In this document: piece after piece, positions 1 through 8,104 of the stretch
Position numbering within the stretch: position 1 is the first letter of the stretch
Layout of the letters: each line of letters begins with the position of its first letter
Assembly (NCBI RefSeq): GCF_938030815.1
Contig: NZ_CALHII010000045.1
Span: 1 to 39,588, forward strand
DNA: 39,588 nucleotides
DNA from: an uncultured Campylobacter sp.
GTDB lineage: Bacteria; Campylobacterota; Campylobacteria; Campylobacterales; Campylobacteraceae
Direction: 5' to 3'
The notes under the pieces: model-generated
Seen by the model: only the letters and a program-made list of their open reading frames with translations
What the model was told of the DNA's origin: nothing
Databases searched by the model: none
Position numbers and translations under genes: made by a program

Positions 1-650
1 AATTTCAAACTCGCCGCACCCCGCCTTTGATGCAGCAAATTTTAGCTGGCTGATATTTTAAAATTTACTAACCGCTTTATTAAACAAAATTTTACGAATA
101 GGGCATGGGCGAACAAGGCAGGGAAGCAGAGAGTGCCTCCCTATATAATTACGGAAACAAAGAATGCGCTGCTTATTTTGGTATGAAAATTTCGTGGGCT
201 TATTTGCAACTTTAAAATTTTGCAAGATGCTCGCTCGTAGCGTTAAATTTCAATACGCGAGCGGTGGAAATTTTAAGAAAGCAGAGCTAGATAAAGCGAA
301 ATTTCACATAAGGTCTGTGCAACGCGGTATTTGCGCACAAGATATAAGCGCTGAAAAGGAGAAGCTCTCGGAATTTGGCGCGTAACGAGCGGTGAACTAT
401 AGTCAAACAAACTTCAAATTAAAAATCTTAAATTTTAATCCGTGGACGCCAAATGGGTTCAAAATCAAATTTACGTAAATTTAGAGCGCGGCAAGCCGGG
501 AGCGCTCTCAGAGCACTACAGGCCGTATAGCGCAGTATTCGTGCGGCAAAATACAGGCATTGAAAGACGTAGCCATTTGAAATTTAGCGCGCGAAGGTCA
601 TAGCGAGCTAGAATATCGCGCGCTAAAGGCTGCATAGCAAAAGTCTAAAT
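1..650. other. Gene-free left edge
   Basis: I see no convincing gene here. One plus-strand open frame at 164-385 lacks a good ribosome-binding site and resembles no family I recognise. The stretch carries scattered AAATTT-type words like the other spacers, and a 12-bp inverted repeat at 583-627 that is listed separately. Confidence 0.6.
583..627 (-). terminator. Hairpin downstream of the SOD operon
   Basis: A perfect 12-bp inverted repeat (TTTAGCGCGCGA at 583-594, TCGCGCGCTAAA at 616-627) with a 21-nt loop lies just past the stop codon of the minus-strand SOD gene at 651. The stem is GC-rich at its core, but only a short T run follows on the minus strand. It could be a weak terminator or an mRNA 3'-end stabiliser. 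Confidence 0.4.
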
Positions 651-1382
651 TTACCCGCAGCAGCCACAATCGCAGCGCGAGGAGGCAGAGGGATGAAGCT
701 CGCTGATGTAGAGCTTCACGGAGTCAAGCCCTTGCTTTTTCGCCTGGAAGTAGGCGTCGCTTGCAAAACCGAAGTCCGCAAAACGCAAGAAGCTCTCCAC
801 GTAGGATTTGCGCGCATTTTGATGATCGACATAATAGGCGTGCTCCCAAAGATCGCAGGCAAGCAGTGGAATTTTGCCGCGTGCGATCGGCGTGTCTGCA
901 TTTTGCGTCGTGATGATTTCTAAATTCGTGCTACGCTCGTCGCACACGAGCCAGCACCAGCCGCTACCGAAAAGCCCCAGTGCGCGCTTTAAAAACTCGC
1001 TTTTAAAATTTTCTATCCCGCCGAAAGCCTGCGTTAAAGCGTCCGCGAGCTCGCCGCTAGACTCGCTTGGTTGCGCGATACAATCGAAGTAAAAATCGTG
1101 GTTGTAAATTTCAGAGGCGTTGTTAAAAATACGGCTAAAACCTAGGTAAATTTGATAAAGCTTTGAAATTTGCGAAAAATTGCACTCCTCGCCGCGTACC
1201 TCCTTGAACGACTGCGTGATGATCGTAAAAAGATCCGCGTTTTGTATCGGCGTATCCGCAATGTCCCGATTTAGAGCAGAGACGTAGTCCTCGCAAAGCC
1301 CGCCGTGGTGAAATTTTAAGCTCTGCAAGCTCGCGATTTTATTCGTGCGCGGATCAAAAGGCAGCGCCCTGGATCTAAACAC
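651..1382 (-). CDS. sodB: Fe-type superoxide dismutase homologue with Cys-rich tail
   Basis: Iron/manganese superoxide dismutase family, 243 residues against about 195 usual. The four expected metal ligands are present: H25, H95 (in NNASEIYNH), D177 and H181 (in DLWEHAYY). Tyr33 matches the conserved gateway tyrosine. Several features are atypical. The residue aligned with Gln69 of E. coli Fe-SOD, which tunes the metal-bound solvent, is Glu91. The two histidines after the first ligand are Leu29 and Cys30. About 20 extra residues lie between the first helix and the NNA motif. The protein ends in CDCGCCG, a possible metal-binding tail. The start is GTG, and its first base is the last base of the preceding gene's TAG stop, so translation is probably coupled. 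The family assignment is secure. Whether it is an efficient dismutase is open. Confidence 0.85.
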   Translation of the reverse strand: MFRSRALPFDPRTNKIASLQSLKFHHGGLCEDYVSALNRDIADTPIQNADLFTIITQSFKEVRGEECNFSQISKLYQIYLGFSRIFNNASEIYNHDFYFDCIAQPSESSGELADALTQAFGGIENFKSEFLKRALGLFGSGWCWLVCDERSTNLEIITTQNADTPIARGKIPLLACDLWEHAYYVDHQNARKSYVESFLRFADFGFASDAYFQAKKQGLDSVKLYISELHPSASSRCDCGCCG

Positions 1383-1555
1383 TAATAATCCTCGCTGTCC
1401 AAATCGCTATAATCGTTAAAACCGTCGTCGTCTTCGTAGCTGTAATCATCCTCGTCGTAGTTGTAGTTGTAACTCTCGTCGCCTCCGATTAAATCATCGT
1501 CCTCATATTCGTCCTCATCGAACTCTTCGTCTTCGAAGTCATCGAAATCAGCCAT
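1382..1555 (-). CDS. Hyper-acidic 57-residue small protein
   Basis: A short gene with a strong ribosome-binding site (AAAGGAGA, 5-6 nt before ATG). The 57-residue product has 30 Asp/Glu, 8 Tyr, 4 Phe and no Lys, Arg or His. It begins MADFDDFEDEEFDEDEYED and ends SDLDSEDY. There is no signal peptide and no membrane segment, and it is presumably disordered. Its ATG overlaps the end of mscS by 8 nt (ATGGCTGA) and its TAG shares one base with the GTG of the SOD gene, so it sits inside a translationally coupled operon. I recognise no family. Cation or iron binding, or buffering of the neighbouring SOD, would be guesses. The context and Shine-Dalgarno site make it very likely to be translated. Confidence 0.75.
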   Translation of the reverse strand: MADFDDFEDEEFDEDEYEDDDLIGGDESYNYNYDEDDYSYEDDDGFNDYSDLDSEDY

Positions 1556-3662
1556 TTTGCTCTCCTTTGTCGTTGGAATTTACTTTTGATTTTACGCATT
1601 CGCTTGCTATTTCCGGGATATTTTCGATATAAACGCTCTGCGATGGGAAGGCAAACGATAGTCCGTTTTGCTCCACGATCTCCATTATTTTAAATAAAAC
1701 ATCCTCTTTAGTTTGGATGAAATTTGCCCATATTACGGTTTTTGTGAAGCAGTAAACTAAAATATTAATGGACGAATCGCCAAAGCTATCTAACGCCACG
1801 AACATAGTGCTTTTATAGCCCGCTAAATCGTCGATAGAGACCATGTTTTGTCTATAGCGCATACGAAAATCTTTGGAATTTAGCGCCGTATCTGCAGATT
1901 GAGCGATGCCCGGGTGAGATTTTAACATCTCTTTGATATCGTTTACGCACTTTCGAAGTTGAGCCGTGCTCGCACCGTATTCGACGCCTATGGTAAGCTT
2001 TAAATTCCGTCCTACCTTCCTGCGGCTCCAGTTTTTGATATTTTGCGCCATTATATTGGAATTCGGCACAAAAACAAGAGCGTTATCAAAGGTTCTGATC
2101 GTCGTCTTTCTAAAGCCCGTTTCTACGACGTTTCCTTCTATGTCGCCTAATACGACCCAATCACCTTGCGAGAACGAGTTATCAAATAATAGCATCACGG
2201 ATGAGAAGAAATTCGCGATGATGTCCTTGGTCGCAAATGCGATCGCAAGTCCGCCGATTCCAAGCGATGCCATAAGCGCCGAGATGTCAAAGCCCAGACG
2301 CTTTAGTACCAAAAGTGCGGCGATGATGATTACGATGACGTATAGAATTTTAACGACTAGATTTATAATATCTTTTCTGACGCCTTTTTTCGTGATGTTT
2401 CCAAGCACGACAATGCCGTAACCATCGATGATTTCGATGATGAGCCATGCCCAAAGCACCACGTAAACGATCGAGAATAAATTTGCAAATTTTATCGGCA
2501 CGGGCGCTGGATAATAAAAGATACTAAGACAGATATCAACCGAATAAGCGATCAGCAAAATACCCATCGGGCGCTTGATGATGCCTACTACTTGCGTTTT
2601 TAGAGTTTCGCTATCCAGCGAAAAGCTTTTATTAAAGAATTTAAATACGAAATAGATGATGTTGGCAAGCAGTCTGCGAAGCGAGTAGAAAAATAGCGTA
2701 ATCAGCGTGATTAGAATGAGCTTGCCGAAATTTACGTGGCTGAGCTTAAACGGAATTTTATCGTTGATATAATCGATCACCGATTTAAAATTTAAGCTCG
2801 TAAAAACCACGCTGCTTGCGAGTAGATCGCTATTTCGCGATAGATACGTAAGTACCTCGTCGTAGGTCTGCTTGTCGTTTTTCAAATCGTTGATTTTAGA
2901 CTCTAAGGCGTCTATCTGCTCTTGACTGCTTAGATTATTTTTCAAATCATTAAGTTTGCTAAAATCCCTAGTTTGGATATTTAGTAGCGTACTACTCAGC
3001 TCGCTTTCAAGCGCGCTTCTGCTTGCGCCGTTTACAAACATATCCTCAATTTTCATAAGCGAGGTATAAAAGATCTCTGCCATCTCCATCTTTTCTAAAT
3101 CTGCGCTTGCATTTACGTATTCGGGAGAGCTCTGCTTTTTGGCGTATTTTTTTAGCGTAGTTTGGATGTTCTTTTTATTTTGCGCATACGACATTATGCT
3201 TTCGATATCCATATCCTGCTGCGTAATCGCGAAAGGTAAGCGATCAAAGAGCTTAGCTTTATTGCGATCGATGGCGTCCAGTTCGTTTTTGCTCGCGTTG
3301 GCATCGCCGCCGTTAAGCAGGGAGTTGCGCTGCAAATTTAGCTTTTTAATCTCTTTGATTACAGAGATAAGCGTCTCGCCGTTAGGAGTTTTTTTCTGCG
3401 AAGTCTCCGTTTTGGCGACCTTTTCTGCGATCATATTTATTACTTCAGTTTTATTGCCATCCTCCGCACCGAGGGATTTGGATAAGATTTTAGCGACTTC
3501 CTTTTTGATCTCGGTTTTGTTGTTTTCTAAAGTAAGATTTGCCTCTGGAGTAGAAGAATTCGTCTCTACAAAGCTTCCCTCACCGGTCGTGTTGAGGTCT
3601 GCAAACGCTAAAGCGGCGCTAAAAAGACTAATCGTTAAAAAGCTGATTATAGATTTTTTCAT
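1548..3662 (-). CDS. Large MscS-family mechanosensitive channel
   Basis: A 704-residue small-conductance mechanosensitive channel homologue. It has an N-terminal signal peptide and a roughly 280-residue periplasmic region with long charged, probably coiled-coil stretches. Several membrane helices follow, then the MscS core. The pore helix is Gly/Ala-rich (LGIGGLAIAFATKDIIANF) and is followed by the beta domain signature (GDWVVLGDIEGNVVETGFRKT and FVPNSN). The family releases solutes under hypo-osmotic stress at the inner membrane. The gene overlaps the end of canB by 35 nt and the acidic small gene by 8 nt. A MscS gene beside a beta-carbonic anhydrase is, as I recall, also the C. jejuni arrangement (Cj0237-Cj0238). 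The start has a modest AAGGGA site. Confidence 0.9.
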   Translation of the reverse strand: MKKSIISFLTISLFSAALAFADLNTTGEGSFVETNSSTPEANLTLENNKTEIKKEVAKILSKSLGAEDGNKTEVINMIAEKVAKTETSQKKTPNGETLISVIKEIKKLNLQRNSLLNGGDANASKNELDAIDRNKAKLFDRLPFAITQQDMDIESIMSYAQNKKNIQTTLKKYAKKQSSPEYVNASADLEKMEMAEIFYTSLMKIEDMFVNGASRSALESELSSTLLNIQTRDFSKLNDLKNNLSSQEQIDALESKINDLKNDKQTYDEVLTYLSRNSDLLASSVVFTSLNFKSVIDYINDKIPFKLSHVNFGKLILITLITLFFYSLRRLLANIIYFVFKFFNKSFSLDSETLKTQVVGIIKRPMGILLIAYSVDICLSIFYYPAPVPIKFANLFSIVYVVLWAWLIIEIIDGYGIVVLGNITKKGVRKDIINLVVKILYVIVIIIAALLVLKRLGFDISALMASLGIGGLAIAFATKDIIANFFSSVMLLFDNSFSQGDWVVLGDIEGNVVETGFRKTTIRTFDNALVFVPNSNIMAQNIKNWSRRKVGRNLKLTIGVEYGASTAQLRKCVNDIKEMLKSHPGIAQSADTALNSKDFRMRYRQNMVSIDDLAGYKSTMFVALDSFGDSSINILVYCFTKTVIWANFIQTKEDVLFKIMEIVEQNGLSFAFPSQSVYIENIPEIASECVKSKVNSNDKGEQNG

Positions 3663-4296
3663 AATCCATTCCCTTATTTAATAGCGTAAAATGCGCGCCT
3701 TCGTCGTCGTAGTTGAATAGCTCGCCCGTTTCGATGACGTAGTGCCAGCCGTAAATTTTAATCTCGCCGTTTTTGTAGGCGTCTTTGATGCCAGGAAAGC
3801 TAAGTAAATTTTGCATGGAATTTATAATATTTAATCGCTCGGTTATCCACTCGCGCTTGTCGGCGCCGATATCTTTTAGCTTTTCGACCTCGTCTTTTAC
3901 AGGCTGCATTAAATTTAGCCAGCGCCTTACGTTTGGAATTTTTTCGAGCTTTTTGGCGTCATAAAACAGCGCCGCGCAGCCACCGCAATTGCTGTGCCCA
4001 CAAACGATGATATTTTTGATATTTAGCGAATACAGCGCGTATTCAATCGCCGAAGTAGTCGCTAAAAATTCCTCGCTAATGCGGTATGGAGGAATGACGT
4101 TTGCGATATTTCGCACGACGAAAAGCTCTCCTGGAAGCGTCGAAGTAATTAGGCTTGGCACCACGCGCGAGTCGGAGCAGCCGATAAAAAGCGTGTGGGG
4201 CTTTTGATGATTTGCCAGACTCCCGAAAAGCTCGGCATGCTCGGCAAAATTTTCTTCCATAAATTTAATGGCTCCATTTATTAACTGGCTGGGCAT
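3628..4296 (-). CDS. canB: Beta-class carbonic anhydrase
   Basis: Interconverts CO2 and bicarbonate, which matters in capnophilic campylobacters that must supply bicarbonate to carboxylases. The 222-residue protein has the complete beta-class zinc site: C40, D42 and R44 in CSDSR, then H101 and C104 in CGHSNCGG. The length is normal. The start is supported by AAGGAGA about 5 nt upstream. It is the first gene of the minus-strand operon. A TATAAT box at 4326-4321 lies about 25 nt before the start, on the divergent side facing the Bax-inhibitor gene. Confidence 0.93.
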   Translation of the reverse strand: MPSQLINGAIKFMEENFAEHAELFGSLANHQKPHTLFIGCSDSRVVPSLITSTLPGELFVVRNIANVIPPYRISEEFLATTSAIEYALYSLNIKNIIVCGHSNCGGCAALFYDAKKLEKIPNVRRWLNLMQPVKDEVEKLKDIGADKREWITERLNIINSMQNLLSFPGIKDAYKNGEIKIYGWHYVIETGELFNYDDEGAHFTLLNKGMDYEKIYNQLFND

Positions 4297-4427
4297 ACTT
4301 TCTCCTTAAAAAAGTCGGGAATTATATATTACTTTCATAAATAGATAGAATTCTGGGAATTTTTAATTATATATTTACCAAATTTTCGCTAAACTCCCCG
4401 CTCATAAATCAAAAGAAGGAGAAAGAT
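4297..4427. promoter_or_regulatory. Divergent promoter region canB / Bax inhibitor-1
   Basis: A 131-nt AT-rich spacer between divergent genes. On the minus strand TATAAT (4326-4321) is well placed for canB. On the plus strand a T-rich run followed by TATATATT near 4366-4375 resembles a Campylobacter sigma-70 -10 region for the downstream membrane protein. No operator could be recognised. Confidence 0.5.
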
Positions 4428-5123
4428 ATGAGTCTATACGACAGACGAAATTACGCGGACGGCTACGAGCTATCGGACGCGTCACTGGAACAAGGACGAA
4501 TCTCTCAGACTATCAAACAAACCTACGCGCTTCTAACCGCTTCGATGATAGCTGCGGTGGCAGGGGCTTTTGTGGCGATGAGTTTCGGCGTGAGCTTGGC
4601 TCTTCATCCGATTTTATATCTGGTAGTTTTAATGGGGCTGATCTTCGGTATGCAAGCAGCTGTAAATCGCGGCGCCAACACGATTGCGCTGGTTTTGCTT
4701 TTTGCATTTACCTTTATTACCGGTCTTACTCTAGGTAAATTGATCGCTATTTATATTGCAGCGGGTGCCGGAGACGTGGTAACGCATGCGTTTGTGGCTA
4801 CAGCGATTACTTTCGGTGCTCTTACCGTTTACGCGATGAATACAAAGACAAATTTCGACTCTTGGGGCAAACCGCTATTGGTATCGCTTGTGGCTATTAT
4901 CGTGCTAAGCCTTTTGAACTACTTCTTTTTCAAAAGCACCGTGCTTGATATAGCGATTTCAGCTTTTTCGGCTTTAATCTTTTCGATGTATATCATCTAC
5001 GATACTAAAAATATTATAAACGGCACCTACACTTCACCGATAATGGCTGCCGTAGATATGTATCTAAACATCTACAACCTCTTCCTTTCGCTGCTAAGAA
5101 TTTTCGGCGCAAGCAGAGACTAA
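4428..5123 (+). CDS. Bax inhibitor-1/YccA family membrane protein
   Basis: A 231-residue polytopic protein with about seven transmembrane helices after a roughly 35-residue cytoplasmic N-terminus. The hydrophobic pattern and the acidic C-terminal segment (IIYDTKNII, then VDMYLNIYNLFLSLLRI) are typical of bacterial BI-1/YccA/YetJ proteins. These are proposed pH-sensitive calcium leak channels or modulators of FtsH. The start follows AAGAAGGAGAAAGAT. The gene precedes secG, as in C. jejuni (Cj0236c-Cj0235c, from memory). A 7-bp hairpin at 5131-5149 follows the stop codon. Confidence 0.88.
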   Translation: MSLYDRRNYADGYELSDASLEQGRISQTIKQTYALLTASMIAAVAGAFVAMSFGVSLALHPILYLVVLMGLIFGMQAAVNRGANTIALVLLFAFTFITGLTLGKLIAIYIAAGAGDVVTHAFVATAITFGALTVYAMNTKTNFDSWGKPLLVSLVAIIVLSLLNYFFFKSTVLDIAISAFSALIFSMYIIYDTKNIINGTYTSPIMAAVDMYLNIYNLFLSLLRIFGASRD

Positions 5124-5130
5124 ATTTTAC

Positions 5131-5149
5131 GCACCGCTTCGTGCGGTGC
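5131..5149 (+). terminator. Hairpin after Bax inhibitor-1 gene
   Basis: GCACCGC and GCGGTGC form a 7-bp stem with a five-base loop (TTCGT), starting 8 nt after the stop codon. The U tract is poor (ACTCTTAACTT), so termination may be partial. Confidence 0.45.
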
Positions 5150-5180
5150 ACTCTTAACTTAAAATTTATAAATCTTTTAT

Positions 5181-5186
5181 TATAAT
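5181..5186 (+). promoter_or_regulatory. -10 box upstream of secG
   Basis: TATAAT preceded by a T-rich stretch (TCTTTTAT), 31 nt before the secG start. This is the usual Campylobacter sigma-70 layout, with a T-rich upstream region instead of a clear -35. Confidence 0.55.
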
Positions 5187-5217
5187 CGCAAATTCAATTT
5201 TTTCAAAAGGTTTTATA

Positions 5218-5739
5218 GTGACTACGTTATTTTTGGTTTTACAAGTCGTTTTTGCCGTGATAATTACGATCTCCGTTCTACTGCAAAAGAGCTCTTCTAT
5301 CGGACTTGGCGCATACAGCGGAAGCAACGAAAGCTTATTTGGTGCGAAGGGTCCGGCGGGGTTTTTGGCTAAATTTACCGCCGCGATGGGAATTTTATTC
5401 GTGATAAATACACTTGTGCTCGCATATTTCTATCAGCAAGATGCTAAATCTTCTGTCGTCGATCGCGTAAAGATCGAAGCAAATGCTACTAAATCCGTGC
5501 CAAACGCTGTCCCTGGCGTGCCATCCATACCAGCTTCTGGTGCAAAGTCTAATTTCGCTCCGGCAAGCACCGAGTCAAATTCCATAATTAGCGGCGAGAT
5601 CAATGCGACGAATACGAAAATCGAAGCGCTCACAGTTCCTGCTACCGGTACCACCGCAGCTAGCGCGCCTGCTCGGTCGCAAGCATCAAGCGATACCAAT
5701 GCCAGCGCTGCTTCCGCAGATCAAAATACAACCAAATAA
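5218..5739 (+). CDS. secG: Preprotein translocase subunit SecG
   Basis: Accessory subunit of the SecYEG inner-membrane channel. The N-terminal ~75 residues hold two transmembrane helices and the conserved loop with SGSNESLFGAKGPAGFLAK. The remaining ~95 residues are a low-complexity Ala/Ser/Thr/Pro tail with no recognisable domain. This makes the protein 173 residues, against about 110 in E. coli. Long tails are, as far as I know, common in epsilonproteobacterial SecG. The start is GTG after AAAAGG. Position between the Bax-inhibitor gene and frr matches C. jejuni. Confidence 0.92.
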   Translation: MTTLFLVLQVVFAVIITISVLLQKSSSIGLGAYSGSNESLFGAKGPAGFLAKFTAAMGILFVINTLVLAYFYQQDAKSSVVDRVKIEANATKSVPNAVPGVPSIPASGAKSNFAPASTESNSIISGEINATNTKIEALTVPATGTTAASAPARSQASSDTNASAASADQNTTK

Positions 5740-5755
5740 ACTCTAAATTTTAAAA

Positions 5756-5784
5756 TTTAAAAGCGCAAAATCCGCGCTTTTAAA
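5756..5784 (+). terminator. Terminator-like hairpin after secG
   Basis: TTAAAAGCGC and GCGCTTTTAA pair over 10-11 bp around a seven-base loop. The hairpin starts 17 nt after the secG stop, and a T-rich stretch (TTCTTATTTTTTT) follows about 10 nt later. It would separate secG from the frr promoter. Confidence 0.5.
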
Positions 5785-5807
5785 TGCTATTCTTATTTTT
5801 TTAACGC

Positions 5808-5813
5808 TATAAT
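5808..5813 (+). promoter_or_regulatory. -10 box upstream of frr
   Basis: TATAAT in the context CGCTATAAT, preceded by a seven-base T run, 27 nt before the frr ATG. It probably drives frr-pyrE and perhaps the genes beyond. Confidence 0.55.
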
Positions 5814-5840
5814 TTCGCAAATTTTATTTAAAGGATTTGA

Positions 5841-6398
5841 ATGCTAGAAGCTATCTATAAAGAGCAACGAGCAAACGGCGACCGAGCTATCGAGGCTTTG
5901 AAAAAGGACTTTACGACGCTACGCACTGGCAAGGTGAGCGTAGCGATCCTAGATCATATTTTCGTGGATTATTACGGCTCGCAAACCCCGCTGAATCAAG
6001 TCGCGACCGTCCTTTCGACCGATGCGGTTACGATCTCGATCACGCCATGGGAGAAACCGATGCTAAAGGCGATCGAAAGCGCGATCGCAGCGGCGAATAT
6101 CGGCGTAAACCCTACTAACGACGGCGAGAGCGTAAAGCTCTTTTTCCCGCCGATGACGATCGAGCAACGCCAAGAAAACGCTAAAAAAGCTAAAGCGATG
6201 GGCGAGAAGGCCAAAATCGGCATCCGCAATGTCCGCAAAGACGCCAACGACGAGATCAAAAAGCTCGAAAAAGACAAAGCGATCTCCGAAGACGACGCCA
6301 AAAAGGGCTATGACGAGGTGCAAAAGATCACCGACTCCTACTCAAGCAAGATCGACGACGCAGTTAAGGCCAAAGAAGCCGAGCTTTTGAAGGTTTGA
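5841..6398 (+). CDS. frr: Ribosome recycling factor
   Basis: With EF-G, splits post-termination ribosomes. At 185 residues the length is exactly that of the family. The pattern runs from the N-terminal FTTLRTGKVSVAILDHIFVDYYG through ITPWEKPMLKAIESAI and GVNPTNDGESVKLFFPPMTIEQR to the charged three-helix-bundle C-terminus. The start follows AAAGGATTTGA. pyrE begins 3 nt downstream, so the two are co-transcribed. Confidence 0.97.
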   Translation: MLEAIYKEQRANGDRAIEALKKDFTTLRTGKVSVAILDHIFVDYYGSQTPLNQVATVLSTDAVTISITPWEKPMLKAIESAIAAANIGVNPTNDGESVKLFFPPMTIEQRQENAKKAKAMGEKAKIGIRNVRKDANDEIKKLEKDKAISEDDAKKGYDEVQKITDSYSSKIDDAVKAKEAELLKV

Positions 6399-6401
6399 GC
6401 T

Positions 6402-7013
6402 GTGAATATAGAAAAAATCTATCGCGACTGCGGCGCATATCTGCGAGGGCATTTTCTGCTTTCAAGCGGCAACCACTCGGAATTCTATCTGCAAAGCGCC
6501 AAAGTACTTGAGGATCCGCAGCTCGCAGGACAGCTTGCGGACGAACTTGCCGCGATCATCGAAAAAGCGGGCGTGGAGTTTGATAGCGTCTGCTCACCCG
6601 CGCTGGGCGGAATTTTAGCGGGCTACGAGCTAGCTCGCGCGGCGAAAAAGCGTTTCATATTTACCGAGCGCGTAGATCGCGTAATGAGCCTGCGCCGTGG
6701 CTTTGAAGTGCGCAAGGGCGAAAGATTTATCGTCTGCGAAGACATCGTCACGACGGGTGGCTCGGCTCTTGAGAGCGCTAGGCTCATCGAAAACCTCGGC
6801 GGAGAGGTCGTGGGCTTTGCTGCGCTTGCCAATCGCGGATTTTGCAAGGTTGCAAATTTGGCTGGCAGTGTCGCTAAAGCTGGCGCCAAGCTGCCCACAG
6901 ATAAGCCGTTTTTTGCGCTAGGCAATTTCGAGTTTGAAATTTACGAGCCCGCAACCTGCCCTCTTTGTACCACCGGAAGCAAGGCGATCAAGCCGGGCAG
7001 TCGCGGAAACTAG
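6402..7013 (+). CDS. pyrE: Orotate phosphoribosyltransferase
   Basis: Joins orotate and PRPP to make OMP in pyrimidine biosynthesis (cytoplasm). The 203-residue protein has the type I PRTase PRPP-binding motif (FIVCEDIVTTGGSALES) and the flexible-loop segment after FTERVDRVMSLRRGF. A small C-terminal CPLC pair precedes the end. The start is GTG, 3 nt after the frr stop, so it depends on coupling to frr. The frr-pyrE pair is conserved in C. jejuni as I recall. Confidence 0.95.
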   Translation: MNIEKIYRDCGAYLRGHFLLSSGNHSEFYLQSAKVLEDPQLAGQLADELAAIIEKAGVEFDSVCSPALGGILAGYELARAAKKRFIFTERVDRVMSLRRGFEVRKGERFIVCEDIVTTGGSALESARLIENLGGEVVGFAALANRGFCKVANLAGSVAKAGAKLPTDKPFFALGNFEFEIYEPATCPLCTTGSKAIKPGSRGN

Positions 7014-7109
7014 GCGCCGATTTGCTGCTAAGAAACCGCAGCGAGATTAAATTTTATTCTCTCGGCTTTAGCGCGCGGAATTTTAAAATTTAATCTAAAA
7101 CGGATCAAA

Positions 7110-7535
7110 ATGGCAAAACAAAAAGCTAAAATTTCACCGATTTTTCTGCGCGTAAAGGCCTTCATCGTTGATCTTTTCATCATCGCGATGCCCCTATTCT
7201 ACGGCGTTACCTATCTCATCTTGGGCTCAAAGGAAGCTCTGTGGCGTAACCAAGCCGCGATCGCGCTTATCTGGCTCGCGTACGGCGCTATTTGTGCGGT
7301 ATTTTACGCCCGCAGCGCTCAGACGCCGGGCTATAAGCTCGCGGGGCTTTATCTCATCGATGTTCGCAGTGGGCGCAAAGTAAGCTTTTTTAAGGCGCTA
7401 GCTCGCTTTGCGTGCTTCGTATTTGCAGGCTTTAGCGTCATCGGGCTTTTGATCTGCTTCTTTCGTAAAGATAGATTAAATTTACACGACCTGCTAAGCG
7501 GGGCTGCGCCAGTCGTGCGAAAGGACGCGCAGTGA
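7110..7535 (+). CDS. RDD family membrane protein
   Basis: A 141-residue inner-membrane protein with three transmembrane segments. It has the family's arginine near the first helix (FLRVKAFIVDLF) and the terminal Asp pair (DRLNLHDLLSGA). The function of RDD proteins is mostly unknown; some have been linked to ion transport. Its TGA stop overlaps the GTG start of rnhB (GTGA), indicating translational coupling. This neighbour order is the same as I recall downstream of pyrE in C. jejuni (Cj0232c). Confidence 0.85.
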   Translation: MAKQKAKISPIFLRVKAFIVDLFIIAMPLFYGVTYLILGSKEALWRNQAAIALIWLAYGAICAVFYARSAQTPGYKLAGLYLIDVRSGRKVSFFKALARFACFVFAGFSVIGLLICFFRKDRLNLHDLLSGAAPVVRKDAQ

Positions 7536-8095
7536 GCGGGCAAATTTGCGGCATTGACGAGGCGGGGCGCGGCTGCCTTGCGGGGCCGCTTTGCGTCGCG
7601 GGCTGCGTGCTGCAGCGCGAAATCGCAGGACTTGCCGATAGCAAAAAGCTAAGCGAAAAGCGCCGCGAGGAACTCTACACTCAGATCATCGAAAACTCGC
7701 GCTACAAAATCGTCGAAATTTCAAGCGCACAGGTCGATGAGATCGGACTCAGCGCATGTCTAAGATTGGCGCTTGAGCAGATTCTCGCGTATTTTATGGG
7801 TTTTAGCGGGCAGATCATCTACGATGGCAACGCAACCTTCGGCGTACGCGGGCTTCAGACGCTCGTAAAGGCCGACGCGCAAATCGCCGAAGTAAGCGCA
7901 GCGAGCATCCTCGCCAAGGTCACGCGCGACCGCACGATGTATGAGCTCGCGCAGCGCTACCCGCAATACGGCTTCGCGCAAAACAAAGGTTACGGCTCGC
8001 GCACGCACATCGCGGCGATCGAACGCTACGGGCTCACGCCTTTTCACCGCGCAAGCTACAAGATCAAATCGCTGCAACCCTCGCTGTTTGATTAA
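7532..8095 (+). CDS. rnhB: Ribonuclease HII
   Basis: Cleaves RNA in RNA/DNA hybrids and removes misincorporated ribonucleotides. The 187-residue protein has the signature GIDEAGRGCLAGPL at residues 6-19, with the catalytic Asp-Glu pair. A second acidic site is in IIYDGN, and the EVSAASILAKVTRDR helix and the C-terminal YGSRTHIAAIERYG are as expected. GTG start, 4-nt overlap with the RDD gene. The last codons and stop (CTGTTTGATTAA) are echoed twice in the DNA that follows. Confidence 0.95.
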   Translation: MSGQICGIDEAGRGCLAGPLCVAGCVLQREIAGLADSKKLSEKRREELYTQIIENSRYKIVEISSAQVDEIGLSACLRLALEQILAYFMGFSGQIIYDGNATFGVRGLQTLVKADAQIAEVSAASILAKVTRDRTMYELAQRYPQYGFAQNKGYGSRTHIAAIERYGLTPFHRASYKIKSLQPSLFD

Positions 8096-8104
8096 CGCAG
8101 CAGC

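Noticed and set aside
164..385. 73-codon plus-strand open frame near the left edge
   Set aside because: No ribosome-binding site, no recognisable family and spacer-like base composition; probably chance.
693..923. Plus-strand open frame inside the SOD gene
   Set aside because: It is the antisense shadow of a gene whose minus-strand protein has clear SOD motifs.
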